A stretch of 64,000 bases of DNA from NCBI GenBank assembly GCA_023146255.1, contig JAGLCJ010000005.1, positions 186,001 to 250,000 of the forward strand, read 5' to 3'. Of the stretch, positions 34,795 through 43,798 are shown piece by piece (within the stretch, counting starts at the first letter, position 1; each line of letters opens with the position of its first letter). The position numbers were made by a program, and so were the translations under genes. Source of the stretch: Alcanivoracaceae bacterium. Lineage in GTDB: Bacteria > Pseudomonadota > Gammaproteobacteria > Pseudomonadales > Alcanivoracaceae. The notes below the pieces were generated by a model that was not told the DNA's origin, searched no databases, and was given only the letters and a program-made list of their open reading frames with translations.

Positions 34795-35937
34795 TCAGGC
34801 AATCGCCTTGAAACCCCACGATGCAGGGTTTTGTCCCAGACCCTGCTGCAGCGTCCGTCTACCCAGATCATGATTCCAGGCCTCAATCCTGCGCAGAACA
34901 AAGTCCGGCAGGAACTGCTGCCCAACACTGCCCAGCGCCAGCGCCGCCCGCACCACTCGCACCACAGCGGCAGCTGATACGCTGCTGTGGATATTCAGGT
35001 CATTCGCCACTTTGTCGCCGATCAGATAGCGACTAAACGCCAGCAGCTGCTCGTAAGAGAGCATAAACGGTGGTCGCGCCGACATATCCCTGAGCAATGC
35101 CTTGGCAAGCGCCTCGGAGTCCCTTGTCGGCTGATAAAGGTGGGTGGTCAGTTGCAGCGCCAGCACTTCCTGCTCTTCTATCGTTGCGGTCAGCAAGTCT
35201 TCGTGAACCCCGAGCACGAATCCGGCATAGCGCCACATGTAATGCAACGACTCATGATCAGCGCGACTGACCTGCAAGCCGAGCCGCTTCATGCCTCGCA
35301 CCACCATGAAATCAAACTCGAGAATGGTCCCGGCCATGTCTTCCTGATTGATCGGCTGGTCGTAAATGGCGACATCAAAGCGCGGATTCTTTTTCAGAAA
35401 CTGACGGACGGCGGAGTGCAGCAGACGCACCTCCATCAGGGTTCGGTGGCCCACTCCACCGGGGCGCAGGCCATCCGGACCGACCATGTTGTGCAGCATC
35501 TGGCCGGTTTCATAGATCCGCCGGGAAACGTCTTTCTGCAACCGGCCGGTCGCCACCAGCACCTGCGACGGCTTGTTGTGGGCATAGCCTTCGACCAGGC
35601 TTGAACACATCAGGATCAGGCCCTGCAGGGCACCGTAACGGCGGCAGAACCGGCGACCGGTTTCCATCATCTCGAAATCAACCCAGTCCGGCACCCGGAA
35701 ACACTCATCGAGAAAGGCCTGAAATGCCCCTCCCTCCTGACGTGCCCGGCGTTCCACCTCTTCGAGCAGCCCGGATGGCTTGCGAAACTCCATCTGTTCC
35801 GTGCAGGCGTCGGCGAACGGGTCCTGAATCTGACGCCAGGCCTGAAGCCGTTGATGGGAGTATTTATCGAACCAGATCCGTTCCGCCGGGCTCTTCGGAC
35901 CAGCTTCCATACGCGCCAGCTCTTCCGGGGTTGCCAT
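34795..35937 (-). CDS. MpaB-family (DUF2236) oxygenase
   Basis: A 380-residue soluble protein of the ER-bound oxygenase mpaB/latex-clearing protein superfamily (DUF2236), whose studied members use a b-type heme to cleave double bonds. The conserved core here is GGVGHRTLMEVRLLHSAVRQFL (His and Arg) followed by QPINQEDMAGTILEF. No signal peptide or twin-arginine motif is seen, unlike secreted latex-clearing enzymes. The substrate is unknown. The gene is convergent with prc, separated by 21 bases, and followed on its strand upstream by another - strand hydrolase. Confidence 0.83.
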   Translation of the reverse strand: MATPEELARMEAGPKSPAERIWFDKYSHQRLQAWRQIQDPFADACTEQMEFRKPSGLLEEVERRARQEGGAFQAFLDECFRVPDWVDFEMMETGRRFCRRYGALQGLILMCSSLVEGYAHNKPSQVLVATGRLQKDVSRRIYETGQMLHNMVGPDGLRPGGVGHRTLMEVRLLHSAVRQFLKKNPRFDVAIYDQPINQEDMAGTILEFDFMVVRGMKRLGLQVSRADHESLHYMWRYAGFVLGVHEDLLTATIEEQEVLALQLTTHLYQPTRDSEALAKALLRDMSARPPFMLSYEQLLAFSRYLIGDKVANDLNIHSSVSAAAVVRVVRAALALGSVGQQFLPDFVLRRIEAWNHDLGRRTLQQGLGQNPASWGFKAIA

Positions 35938-36032
35938 ACTGCTGCCCTCGCCTTGTCATTATTATTGGCGCGGGTGCAAGAACATCAGAACCCGCGAGTT
36001 CTGATGAAATTAGCACTGCCGTTCGACGCCGG

Positions 36033-36800
36033 TCAAGGGCTGTCGCCAACCCAGTCATACAGGGCGCTGGCGGCCCACTCCCCGGCGTCCAAGGTCAGAT
36101 CATGACCGGCATCAGGATGAACCCGGAGCGGCAAACCCCAGCCCCGGGCCATGGCCAGAGAGCAGGACGGGTTAACCATGCGATCACCGCCGCCATTCAT
36201 GATCAGCACCGGCACCGCGGATGGCAGCCCGACCGGCGCGGTGAAGCGCGCTGCGGCGAGCAACTGGCGCAGCGCGTTGATCCGGCTAACCGGTTGTTCA
36301 CGAGCATAGCCGGCCCAGGCCTGCGCCACCGCCTCACGCCGCTCGGCACTGATCAGATTGGTGCTCATCGAGAGAATGGCGCGCTCCTTGCGCAGCAGAT
36401 CCCGGGTTAGCAAGCCATCCATCAGAATCGAGCGATAGTTGCCCGGCCGCAGGCGCTGCCAGAACGGGCTGAACCGGGCCACGCTGCTGTTAAGTAATGC
36501 CGCCGCCGCGACCTCTCCCGGATAGTCGCTAATCCAGCTGATCGCCGTCATCGCACCGAGTGACAGGGCGACGACATGAAAAGGAGGCCGTAGTCCTTTG
36601 TCACTCAACTCAGAGCGCAACGCGGCCACCATGCCCTCAATGCGGGTTGGACTGGCTTTCCGGTACAGCGATCCGTTTCCGGGCAAGTCCAGAGTTACCA
36701 CCCGGTCTCCGGGAAATCGTTGACCAAGCTGAGCCGGAAACTCCTGCCAGTGGCGCTGTTCCCGCACCAGCCCTCGCAATAACACCCAGGTCCGCGCCAT
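36033..36800 (-). CDS. Alpha/beta hydrolase
   Basis: A 255-residue cytoplasmic alpha/beta-hydrolase. LLRGLVREQRHW near the N-terminus is the HG-x region, the nucleophile is in VALSLGAM (a variant of GxSxG with Ala first), and the catalytic His is in HPDAGHDL; the acid is likely in NGGGDRMV. A very strong ribosome site (GGGAGGTG) lies just before ATG 36800, which sets the start; the longer open frame to 37007 crosses the divergent ABC1 gene and is not coding. The substrate is unknown. Confidence 0.85.
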   Translation of the reverse strand: MARTWVLLRGLVREQRHWQEFPAQLGQRFPGDRVVTLDLPGNGSLYRKASPTRIEGMVAALRSELSDKGLRPPFHVVALSLGAMTAISWISDYPGEVAAAALLNSSVARFSPFWQRLRPGNYRSILMDGLLTRDLLRKERAILSMSTNLISAERREAVAQAWAGYAREQPVSRINALRQLLAAARFTAPVGLPSAVPVLIMNGGGDRMVNPSCSLAMARGWGLPLRVHPDAGHDLTLDAGEWAASALYDWVGDSP

Positions 36801-36930
36801 ATCACCTCCCTGAAAGTCCGATCGCTGACCGTAGCGCTGGTCGGACAGGATTAAATGGGTCAGCACCCAACGGCCGACAAGCTGGTAGAATGCCGCCCCG
36901 TCCGAAAGCGTGCAATTGGAGTCCTGTTGA

Positions 36931-38346
36931 ATGAGTCGGAAAACCGTGAGGCGCGTCAAAACCGGAGCCTTCGAGCGTCGCTTTTCCATGGCCCGGGCCG
37001 GTTTCATGGCCGGCGCCCGCTACGCCACCCTGACCGCCGGGACTTTTTTTGCCAGTGCCGACAAGCGCGCCGACATGCGCCGCGACATTCTTTCCCGTCA
37101 GGCTCAGGAGCTGGCCGCTGATCTGGGCAAGCTGAAGGGTTCAGTGGTGAAAATCGGCCAGATGATGGCGCTGTTCGGCGAGCATTTTCTCCCCGACGAA
37201 GTCACCGCCGCACTGCATACGCTGGAAAACAACACCACCGCGCTGCACTGGGACACCATCGAGAAACACCTGCGTCGCCAGCTTGGCGATATGAAACTGG
37301 CGGAGCTGGAGATTGATCCCGAACCGCTGGGCGCAGCATCTCTGGGTCAGGTTCACAGGGCTCGCTGCAAGGCAGATGGCCGTGAGCTGGTGCTGAAAAT
37401 CCAGTACCCCGGAGTGGCTGAAGCGATTGACTCTGATCTGCGCGCCATCGTCCAGTTGCTGCGCGTCAGCCGTATGGTGCCGATCACCGAGCAGTTCAAC
37501 GAGTGGCTCGACGAAGTCCGGCAGATGCTCGGCCGCGAAGTGGACTACGATCTGGAGGCGGCGACCACCCGACATTTTCGCGAGATTCTCGCTGATGATC
37601 CGCGCTTTGTGGTACCTGAGGTGGTGCCGCGCTACTGCACCCACAACATTCTTTGCATGACCTTCGAGCACGGCATCAGTGTCAATGATCCGGCAGTGCT
37701 GGAGCTGAGCCAGAATCGCCGTAACTTCATCGGCCGCGCCATCATGGAGCTGTGCTGTCGGGAAGTGTTCGAATGGAACAAGATGCAGACCGATCCGAAT
37801 TTTGGCAATTACCTGCTACGTATCGACCCCGAAAGCGGCGCCGACCAGATTGTGCTGCTCGACTTCGGTGCCATCCGTGACTTCAGCAACGACACCCTTG
37901 GCCCAGGCAGGGAAATGATTCGTGGCGCCTGGCACCACGATAGCCAGCGTCTTGTCGATGCGCTTTACGCCCTCGGATTTCTTGCCACAGGTGCACCACA
38001 GCGCCTGCTTGAGGACTTCGCCGCCATGTGTTTTGAAGCCGTGGAGGTGCTGCAGGACCCGGAGCGTTTCCCGCCACCGGCACACGTCCTCAACGAGCGT
38101 GGCGAATATCTCTGGGGCAAGAGTGATCTGCCCAGCCGTATGGTCGCCCGGGCAGGACGCAATGCTCTGTCAGTGCACTTTGATGTTCCACCGAAGGAGT
38201 TCATTTTTCTGGCCCGTAAACTGCTCGGGGCCTACACCTTCTTGCACGTCATTGAGGCAGAGGTCCGGGGCAACACCATTCTGGAGCCGTTCCTCAGCAT
38301 GAACGAGGAGGATGATCTGGCTCTGGTGGCCAGAAAAAAGGGTTAG
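36931..38346 (+). CDS. ABC1/UbiB (ADCK)-family atypical kinase-like protein
   Basis: A 471-residue protein of the ABC1 family. The family KxGQ motif is VVKIGQMMAL, the Ala-rich nucleotide loop is LGAASLGQVHRA, the lysine is in VLKIQYPGV, and the metal-binding motif is DPNFGNYLLR, followed by DFGAIRDF. It has no C-terminal transmembrane pair like UbiB, so it is more like the soluble ADCK3-type branch. Members support ubiquinone or lipid metabolism and bind ATP. GGAG lies nine bases before ATG 36931. Confidence 0.88.
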   Translation: MSRKTVRRVKTGAFERRFSMARAGFMAGARYATLTAGTFFASADKRADMRRDILSRQAQELAADLGKLKGSVVKIGQMMALFGEHFLPDEVTAALHTLENNTTALHWDTIEKHLRRQLGDMKLAELEIDPEPLGAASLGQVHRARCKADGRELVLKIQYPGVAEAIDSDLRAIVQLLRVSRMVPITEQFNEWLDEVRQMLGREVDYDLEAATTRHFREILADDPRFVVPEVVPRYCTHNILCMTFEHGISVNDPAVLELSQNRRNFIGRAIMELCCREVFEWNKMQTDPNFGNYLLRIDPESGADQIVLLDFGAIRDFSNDTLGPGREMIRGAWHHDSQRLVDALYALGFLATGAPQRLLEDFAAMCFEAVEVLQDPERFPPPAHVLNERGEYLWGKSDLPSRMVARAGRNALSVHFDVPPKEFIFLARKLLGAYTFLHVIEAEVRGNTILEPFLSMNEEDDLALVARKKG

Positions 38347-38569
38347 AGGGCCTTCCATCCGGGCCGTTTCGGTCATTTATTGACCAATTGTGATGCAAAA
38401 AAGCGTTTCCTGTTTGCCATACGTGGTGCAGCGCCATTAAGGTTTGCACCCTGCCGAATCGCTGCCCCTTCAGGGCGGCCAGAACGGGGCAAAACCTGAA
38501 CCAGAAATCGGCCACGACGGTGATCCCGGCGCGGCTTTCACAACCAGCGAACCGAACGGGGGTAGCGCG
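38347..38569 (+). other. 223-base untranslated region before pntAA
   Basis: No gene is seen here. It contains a small inverted repeat GGTCA-TTTAT-TGACC (38371-38385) and a TTGACC that could be a -35, but no convincing -10 at the right distance. The downstream 100 bases stay open in the pntAA frame but code for nothing resembling the family. No known riboswitch fold is recognised. Confidence 0.4.
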
Positions 38570-39760
38570 GTGATCATCGGTGTTCCGAAAGAGACATGCC
38601 CAGGGGAAACCCGAGTGGCCTTCACCCCGGCCAACGTGGCCGTGATGATGAAAAAACCCGGCATGCGGGTACTGATCGAAAAGGGTGCAGGCGAAGCTGC
38701 TGGCTACGCTGATGCCGATTACGTCAGCGCCGGTGCCGAGCTCAAGGATCGCGCTGCGGTATTTACTGAATCGGAAATCGTCCTGCAGGTGCAAACGCCC
38801 GGCAGTAGCGGTAGCCATGGCAACGCCGATCTGGTGGCGCTGAAAGCCGGCCAGATCCTGATCGGCATGATGGACCCGCTGGCCAACCCGGCGTTTGCCG
38901 GGAAACTGGCTGAACACAAGATCACCGGCGTGGCGCTGGAGCTGGTGCCGCGCATCACCCGCGCCCAGGCCATGGACGTGCTGTCTTCGATGGCCATGAT
39001 TGCCGGCTATAAAGCCGTGCTGATGGCGGCCGCCACCAGCAACCGCATGTTCCCGATGAACATGACCGCTGCCGGCACCCTGAACGCCTCGCGCGTGTTC
39101 ATTATGGGTGTCGGTGTTGCCGGTCTGCAGGCTTGCTCCACTGCCAAGCGTCTGGGCGCGATTGTCGAGGCCTACGACGTGCGTCCCGCCGCTCGCGAAC
39201 AGATTCTGTCTGTCGGTGCCAAGCCGGTGGAACTGGATCTGGATACCAGCGCTGCAGAAGGCACCGGTGGCTACGCCAAGGCCCAGGGCGAAGATTTCCT
39301 CAAGCGTCAGCGTGAGCTGATGACCGAGGTGGTCAAGCAGATGGATGTGATCATCACCACCGCCGCCGTGCCGGGTGCCAAGTCACCGATTCTGGTCACC
39401 GCCGATATGGTCAAGGCGATGAAGCCGGGTGCAGTGATTGTCGATCTGGCCGCCGAGCGTGGTGGCAACTGTGAGCTGACCCGTCAGGGCGAGACCATTG
39501 TAGAGCACGGCGTCACTATTATTGGCCCGGTCAATGTGCCCTCCTCCGTGGCATTTCATGCCAGCCAGATGTATGGCAAGAACATGGAAAACCTGCTCAA
39601 TCTGATGATTGACCGGGAAGGCCAGCTCAACCTCGACATGGAAGACGAAATTTTCCAGAACACCGTCATCGCCCATCAGGGTGATGTCCCGCAGAAGCGC
39701 ATGCGTGAACTGCTTAACCTGCCGCCGCTTGCCGCCCCGCAAGCGGAAGCCAACGCCTGA
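38570..39760 (+). CDS. pntAA: NAD(P) transhydrogenase subunit alpha, part 1 (dI domain)
   Basis: A 396-residue cytoplasmic NAD(H)-binding subunit of the proton-translocating transhydrogenase, which makes NADPH from NADH at the cost of the proton gradient. MIIGVPKET-type start (VIIGVPKETCPGETRVAFTP), the Rossmann glycine motif GVGVAGLQACSTAKRLGA and the RPAAREQ motif with the mobile loop region are evident. I take GTG 38570, preceded by a G-rich stretch (GGGGG), as the start because it yields the family N-terminus exactly. It is 11 bases before the next gene of a split three-gene operon. Confidence 0.93.
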   Translation: MIIGVPKETCPGETRVAFTPANVAVMMKKPGMRVLIEKGAGEAAGYADADYVSAGAELKDRAAVFTESEIVLQVQTPGSSGSHGNADLVALKAGQILIGMMDPLANPAFAGKLAEHKITGVALELVPRITRAQAMDVLSSMAMIAGYKAVLMAAATSNRMFPMNMTAAGTLNASRVFIMGVGVAGLQACSTAKRLGAIVEAYDVRPAAREQILSVGAKPVELDLDTSAAEGTGGYAKAQGEDFLKRQRELMTEVVKQMDVIITTAAVPGAKSPILVTADMVKAMKPGAVIVDLAAERGGNCELTRQGETIVEHGVTIIGPVNVPSSVAFHASQMYGKNMENLLNLMIDREGQLNLDMEDEIFQNTVIAHQGDVPQKRMRELLNLPPLAAPQAEANA

Positions 39761-39771
39761 GGAGAATCAAC

Positions 39772-40047
39772 ATGGATTTCATTGCCATGCTGACCTTGTT
39801 CGTTCTCGCCATTTTCCTTGGTGTGGAACTGATTACCAAGGTACCGCCGACACTGCATACACCGTTGATGTCAGGCTCCAACGCCATCTCCGGCATCACC
39901 CTGGTTGGCGCATTGATCGCTGCCGGCCATGGTGAAAGCGTGCTGGTACAGGTATTCGGTTTTATCGCGGTGGTGCTCGCCACCATTAACGTGGTTGGCG
40001 GCTTTATGGTCACCAACCGCATGCTGGCGATGTTCAAGAGGAAGTAA
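39772..40047 (+). CDS. pntAB: NAD(P) transhydrogenase subunit alpha, part 2 (membrane)
   Basis: A 91-residue membrane protein of three helices forming the alpha part of the dII domain. ELITKVPPTLHTPLMSGSNAISGITLVGA and GFIAVVLATINVVGGFMVTNRML are family hallmarks. GGAG precedes ATG 39772. A separate small gene, rather than fusion with part 1, is usual in alphaproteobacteria and many gammaproteobacteria outside the enterics. Confidence 0.95.
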   Translation: MDFIAMLTLFVLAIFLGVELITKVPPTLHTPLMSGSNAISGITLVGALIAAGHGESVLVQVFGFIAVVLATINVVGGFMVTNRMLAMFKRK

Positions 40048-40050
40048 TTC

Positions 40051-41436
40051 ATGCCGCATCTTGCAGACCACTGGCTCAACATTGCCTACCTGATTGCCGC
40101 TTCTCTATTCGTGTTCGGCATCAAGGGACTGACCAAACCGCGTACGGCTGTACGTGGTAACCAGCTGGCCGCGCTGGGCATGCTCATTGCCTGCGTTGTC
40201 ACCGTGTTCCATCGCGACATCTTCGGCTACGAGTTCATTGTCGCCGGTGTCATCCTCGGCACTGTAATCGGCGCTGTGATGGCCATCAGGGTGCAGATGA
40301 CCTCCATGCCGCAGATGATTGCGTTGCTGAACGGTTTCGGCGGTGGCGCTTCGTTCGCCGTTGCAACTGCCGGGTACATCGCCGGCGATCTGGTCGGTGC
40401 CGTCGCCATTATCAGCACCGGCGCTGCCGTGTTGATCGGCGCTGTCACCACGACCGGCTCCATTGTTGCTTTTGCCAAGCTGCAGGAACTGATCAGCGGC
40501 AAGTCGATCGGCTTTGCCGGGATGAAGTTCGTCAACGCCCTGCTGTTGCTCGGTTCGCTGGTTGCGATCGGCTATCTGGTTATCGAGCCCGGTAACGAAA
40601 TGGTGTTCTGGGCGCTGGTTGCTGCTGCCTCCCTGCTCGGCCTCATGCTGGTGCTGCCAATCGGTGGCGCAGACATGCCGGTAGTGATTGCACTGCTGAA
40701 CTCCTACTCCGGTGTCGCCGCGTCTGCTGCCGGTTTTGTTACCGGCAACAGCGCTCTGATCATCACCGGTTCGCTGGTCGGCGCGTCTGGCCTGATCCTG
40801 ACCCAGATCATGTGCAAGGCGATGAACCGCTCATTGACCAACGTGCTGTTCGGCGTCATGGCCGAGGGTGGTGTGTCGATGAGCGACGACGAGGTATATC
40901 AGGGCAAGGTGAAATCCTCCTCCGCTGACGAAGTAGCAATGATTCTGGAAACCGCTCAGCGCGTCGTTATTGTTCCCGGCTTCGGCATGGCCATGGCACA
41001 GGCACAGCACGCCGTTCGCGAGCTGGCCGACACTCTGGAAAAGCGCGGCACGGTGGTGGAATACGCCATTCACCCGGTGGCAGGTCGTATGCCAGGTCAC
41101 ATGAACGTACTGCTGGCCGAAGCAGAAGTGTCCTATGAAAAGCTGAAGGACATGGACACCATCAACCCGACCTTCGAGCAGACCGACGTGGCGATCGTTA
41201 TCGGTGCCAATGACGTCACCAACCCGATGGCTCGTGAAGACAAGGGCAGCCCGATCTACGGCATGCCAATTCTGAATGTCGACAAGGCCCGTACCGTTGT
41301 GGTGGTCAAGCGGTCACTGTCCTCCGGCTTCGCTGGTCTGCCGAACCCGCTGTTTGCCAAGGACAACACCCTGATGCTGTTCGGTGATGGCAAGCAGGCA
41401 ATTATCGATATTTCCACTGCGCTGAAAGACGCCTGA
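40051..41436 (+). CDS. pntB: NAD(P) transhydrogenase subunit beta
   Basis: A 461-residue subunit with about nine N-terminal helices (dII) and a C-terminal NADP(H)-binding Rossmann domain (dIII). The dIII motifs are VIVPGFGMAMAQAQHAV, EYAIHPVAGRMPGHMNVLLAEA and VIGANDVTNP. It begins three bases after the pntAB stop and ends just before a perfect 20-bp terminator hairpin. Confidence 0.96.
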   Translation: MPHLADHWLNIAYLIAASLFVFGIKGLTKPRTAVRGNQLAALGMLIACVVTVFHRDIFGYEFIVAGVILGTVIGAVMAIRVQMTSMPQMIALLNGFGGGASFAVATAGYIAGDLVGAVAIISTGAAVLIGAVTTTGSIVAFAKLQELISGKSIGFAGMKFVNALLLLGSLVAIGYLVIEPGNEMVFWALVAAASLLGLMLVLPIGGADMPVVIALLNSYSGVAASAAGFVTGNSALIITGSLVGASGLILTQIMCKAMNRSLTNVLFGVMAEGGVSMSDDEVYQGKVKSSSADEVAMILETAQRVVIVPGFGMAMAQAQHAVRELADTLEKRGTVVEYAIHPVAGRMPGHMNVLLAEAEVSYEKLKDMDTINPTFEQTDVAIVIGANDVTNPMAREDKGSPIYGMPILNVDKARTVVVVKRSLSSGFAGLPNPLFAKDNTLMLFGDGKQAIIDISTALKDA

Positions 41437-41452
41437 TCAATCAGGTTTCTTT

Positions 41453-41495
41453 CAGGCAATAAAAAACCCGCCATTGGCGGGTTTTTTATTGCCTG
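41453..41495. terminator. Perfect 20-bp bidirectional terminator
   Basis: CAGGCAATAAAAAACCCGCC (41453-41472) is exactly complementary to 41476-41495 across a 3-base loop. The GC core is flanked by A6 on one side and T6 on the other, so it works as an intrinsic terminator for pntB on the + strand and for the DUF481 gene (ending 41506) on the - strand. Confidence 0.93.
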
Positions 41496-41505
41496 TGAAT
41501 AGTGA

Positions 41506-42267
41506 TCAAAAGCTGTAAACCAGCGATACGGTCAGCTCTGTATCAGTCTTTTTCGCCGGCGCCTGTACTTCCGATGTGTATTTGAGCAGGTGGGCGATAC
41601 GCGCAGACAGGCTGCCATTGATCTGGGTGGTCAACGACGTCTCCGCTCGCACGGTGGTGATGTCATCACTGATTTCCGAGGACACATCCTCACGGAACTG
41701 AGCGCCTTCACTGATCTTCCAGTGGTACTTGGCCGCGACCCGGGCGATGGCGCTGTCTTCGGTGTCATCACAGTCACTGTAAGAGGTTTCCGGTTCAAGA
41801 CAGACAGAACGGAAACCGGGACCGACTTCGGTATCAAGCGTGTGAATACCATTGTCCAGCCAGCGGCGACCAATACCGAGCGCATAACTGGCCTGATAGT
41901 GATAGCCGGAGAACAGGTCCTTGTCGTAGGAGAGAATATTGAAAAGATAGTTAGCTGCATTGTCACCCAGCTTTCGGTCCAGCTTGTAGGAGACAAAATA
42001 GCGCTCGCCGGTTCGGGTTTTGATCCCGGCGGCATCCTCGGACTGGGTGTTGGAGCCCTCAGCTTTGGCGGTATGACGCCAGCGGACGCCGTCCCGCTCG
42101 GCGCTGACCTTGCCCTGCAGGGTGTCAGACTCGCTGTTGCCCCGGGTAACCAGATAGGACAACGCCATCTCACCACTCCAGGCGTTACCATTCTGCGCAG
42201 ATTCTTCCGCGTTAGCCTGAATACACAGGGTCGCCGCACAGGCGACCGCCAGCAATTTCTTGTTCAT
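41506..42267 (-). CDS. DUF481 outer-membrane protein (YdiY-like)
   Basis: A 253-residue exported protein with a signal peptide (KKLLAVACAATLCIQANA) and many alternating beta strands ending in a C-terminal Phe (LVYSF), the mark of outer-membrane beta-barrels. The family signature WSGEMALSYLVTRGNSESDTLQGKV near the N-terminus is clear. Two cysteines (SVCLEPETSYSDCDD) may form a surface loop disulfide. The MscS gene ends nine bases before it, so they probably form one operon. Function unknown. Confidence 0.88.
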   Translation of the reverse strand: MNKKLLAVACAATLCIQANAEESAQNGNAWSGEMALSYLVTRGNSESDTLQGKVSAERDGVRWRHTAKAEGSNTQSEDAAGIKTRTGERYFVSYKLDRKLGDNAANYLFNILSYDKDLFSGYHYQASYALGIGRRWLDNGIHTLDTEVGPGFRSVCLEPETSYSDCDDTEDSAIARVAAKYHWKISEGAQFREDVSSEISDDITTVRAETSLTTQINGSLSARIAHLLKYTSEVQAPAKKTDTELTVSLVYSF

Positions 42268-42276
42268 AAATTTTCC

Positions 42277-43095
42277 TTACTCCGTTTTGGAAAAATGCAC
42301 ATCCATCTGTGGGAACGGGATCTCGATACCCTCCTCGTCAAAGCGCCGCTTGACGGTTTCCGTTGTGTCCCACATGACTGCCCAGTAGTCCGCCGAGTTC
42401 ACCCACGGACGGACCAACAGATTGATGGAGCTGTCAGCCAGTTCAGAAACTGCCACCACCGGCGCAGGGTCCTTCAGGACCCGCTGATCCTGATCGAGGA
42501 TGGCGGAGATAACTGCCTTCACTTTGGCCAGATCACTGCCATAGCCCACCCCGACCACCATATCAACGCGGCGGGTCGGCATTTCGGAGTAATTGATGAT
42601 ATTGCCGCCCATAATGGCGCCATTCGGCACGGTGATGACCTTGTTATCCGGGGTCGCCAGAATAGTGGCAAATATGCGGATTTCCTTGACCGAACCACTG
42701 GCCCCGCCTGCTTCCACGTAGTCACCAACGCGAAACGGCCGGAACAGGATCAGCATGACGCCGGATGCAAAGTTGCCTAACGAATCCTTCAGCGCCAGAC
42801 CAACGGCCAGGCCGGCTGCACCGACGATGGCAATCAGCGAGGTGGTTTCCACGCCAACGCGATCAAGCGTGGCGATCGCCACCACGGCAAGCAACGCAAT
42901 CTGGGTCAGATTTCCAATGAATTTGGATACGGTCGGGTCTATTTTCTTGCTCAGTACGGTGTCCACCGCACCACTAATCCGTTTTGCCAGCCATTTACCG
43001 ATCAGGAAAATGACCAGTGCAGCAATAAGGTTGGTGGCAAAGGGAAAGATGTTTTCCAGAGCGAAGGTGTTGAGCTGATCGAGCATGGCTTCCAT
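42277..43095 (-). CDS. mscS: Small-conductance mechanosensitive channel, MscS family
   Basis: A 272-residue, three-helix MscS-type channel releasing solutes on hypo-osmotic shock. The pore helix GAAGLAVGLALKDSLGNFASGVMLI and the following RPFRVGDYVEAGGASGSVKEI, then VPNGAIMGGNIINYS, are the family core. A strong AAGGAGG precedes ATG 43095. Length is close to E. coli MscS (286). Confidence 0.94.
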   Translation of the reverse strand: MEAMLDQLNTFALENIFPFATNLIAALVIFLIGKWLAKRISGAVDTVLSKKIDPTVSKFIGNLTQIALLAVVAIATLDRVGVETTSLIAIVGAAGLAVGLALKDSLGNFASGVMLILFRPFRVGDYVEAGGASGSVKEIRIFATILATPDNKVITVPNGAIMGGNIINYSEMPTRRVDMVVGVGYGSDLAKVKAVISAILDQDQRVLKDPAPVVAVSELADSSINLLVRPWVNSADYWAVMWDTTETVKRRFDEEGIEIPFPQMDVHFSKTE

Positions 43096-43158
43096 GGAAC
43101 CGGCCTCCTTGATTAAACGACAGCAACAGCGCCCGGGCCATTGCTGTCGGGGATAAGA

Positions 43159-43686
43159 TTACCGCCGTGCGGTAGCCTCGGAGCGGGTGATCTGAGCGGC
43201 ATGATGACTGATGGCAGTGAAAGCAGCGTAAAACCCCAGCACGAAGAAAAGATCGCCCGCCAGCGTTTTCCACAGAAACGGCAACGCCATGGTGTAACAG
43301 GCAACAAGCCCCTCGGCAGTCAGCGGGTAGAGGGTGTCACTCATCCACACGCCGAAATTGGTGATGGCGAAGAACAGCAGTGAACCGGCAACCGACAGGC
43401 CGGCATGCCCCGGCAGGGAAGCACCTCGAGCAAAGCCCTGCCCCATCAGCACCACCAGTGCCAACGCGCCATACACATACAGCATGGTGTCGTGGAAGCC
43501 GAGTATCAGGTCAGAAACCAGCATCGCCGCCAATGGCAACGCGAATCGCAGCGCCGGCTGCTGCAGACGGGCACCGGCAAACAACGCCAGCGCCAGCGCC
43601 GGGGTCATGTTCCAGCCATGCGGCAGGACACGCCAAAGCAGCGTAAACAGTGCCAGAGCAAGCATCAGATAGAGGGTTGAACGCAT
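43159..43686 (-). CDS. DUF6580 family integral membrane protein
   Basis: A 175-residue protein of about five helices, with WNMTPALALALFAGA, LPLAAMLVSDLILGFHDTMLYVYGAL, ITNFGVWMSDTLYPLTAEGLVACYTMALPF as characteristic segments. The family resembles small-molecule or vitamin transporter S-components (ECF-like), and members often sit near cobalamin or methionine genes; here metH starts 112 bases away on the other strand. AGGAG precedes ATG 43686. The transport role is inference. Confidence 0.78.
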   Translation of the reverse strand: MRSTLYLMLALALFTLLWRVLPHGWNMTPALALALFAGARLQQPALRFALPLAAMLVSDLILGFHDTMLYVYGALALVVLMGQGFARGASLPGHAGLSVAGSLLFFAITNFGVWMSDTLYPLTAEGLVACYTMALPFLWKTLAGDLFFVLGFYAAFTAISHHAAQITRSEATARR

Positions 43687-43760
43687 GGGAGACTCCTGTA
43701 AGTGCCGGCAGTATAACGCAATCCACCGCCGGGTTTACCACCTTGGCCCCCACTTCCGGC

Positions 43761-43766
43761 TATAAT
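43761..43766 (+). promoter_or_regulatory. -10 element of metH
   Basis: A perfect TATAAT lies 32 bases before the metH start codon. No consensus -35 is found at 16-18 bases; TTTACC (43734-43739) is 21 bases upstream. The 112-base divergent region is too short for a cobalamin riboswitch. Confidence 0.5.
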
Positions 43767-43798
43767 GCCGCGCCCGTTACCCTTATCCCGGAGAATTC

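Noticed and set aside
35601..36410. Open frame on the + strand across the MpaB and hydrolase genes
   Set aside because: Pro/Arg-rich sequence without motifs, crossing two real genes.
41590..42780. Open frame of 396 codons on the + strand across the DUF481 and MscS genes
   Set aside because: Both genes on the - strand are clear families with good ribosome sites; this frame is a by-product of high GC.
43687..43798. Cobalamin or SAM riboswitch before metH
   Set aside because: The region is only 112 bases and has no B12-box-like conserved segment or SAM-type helices.
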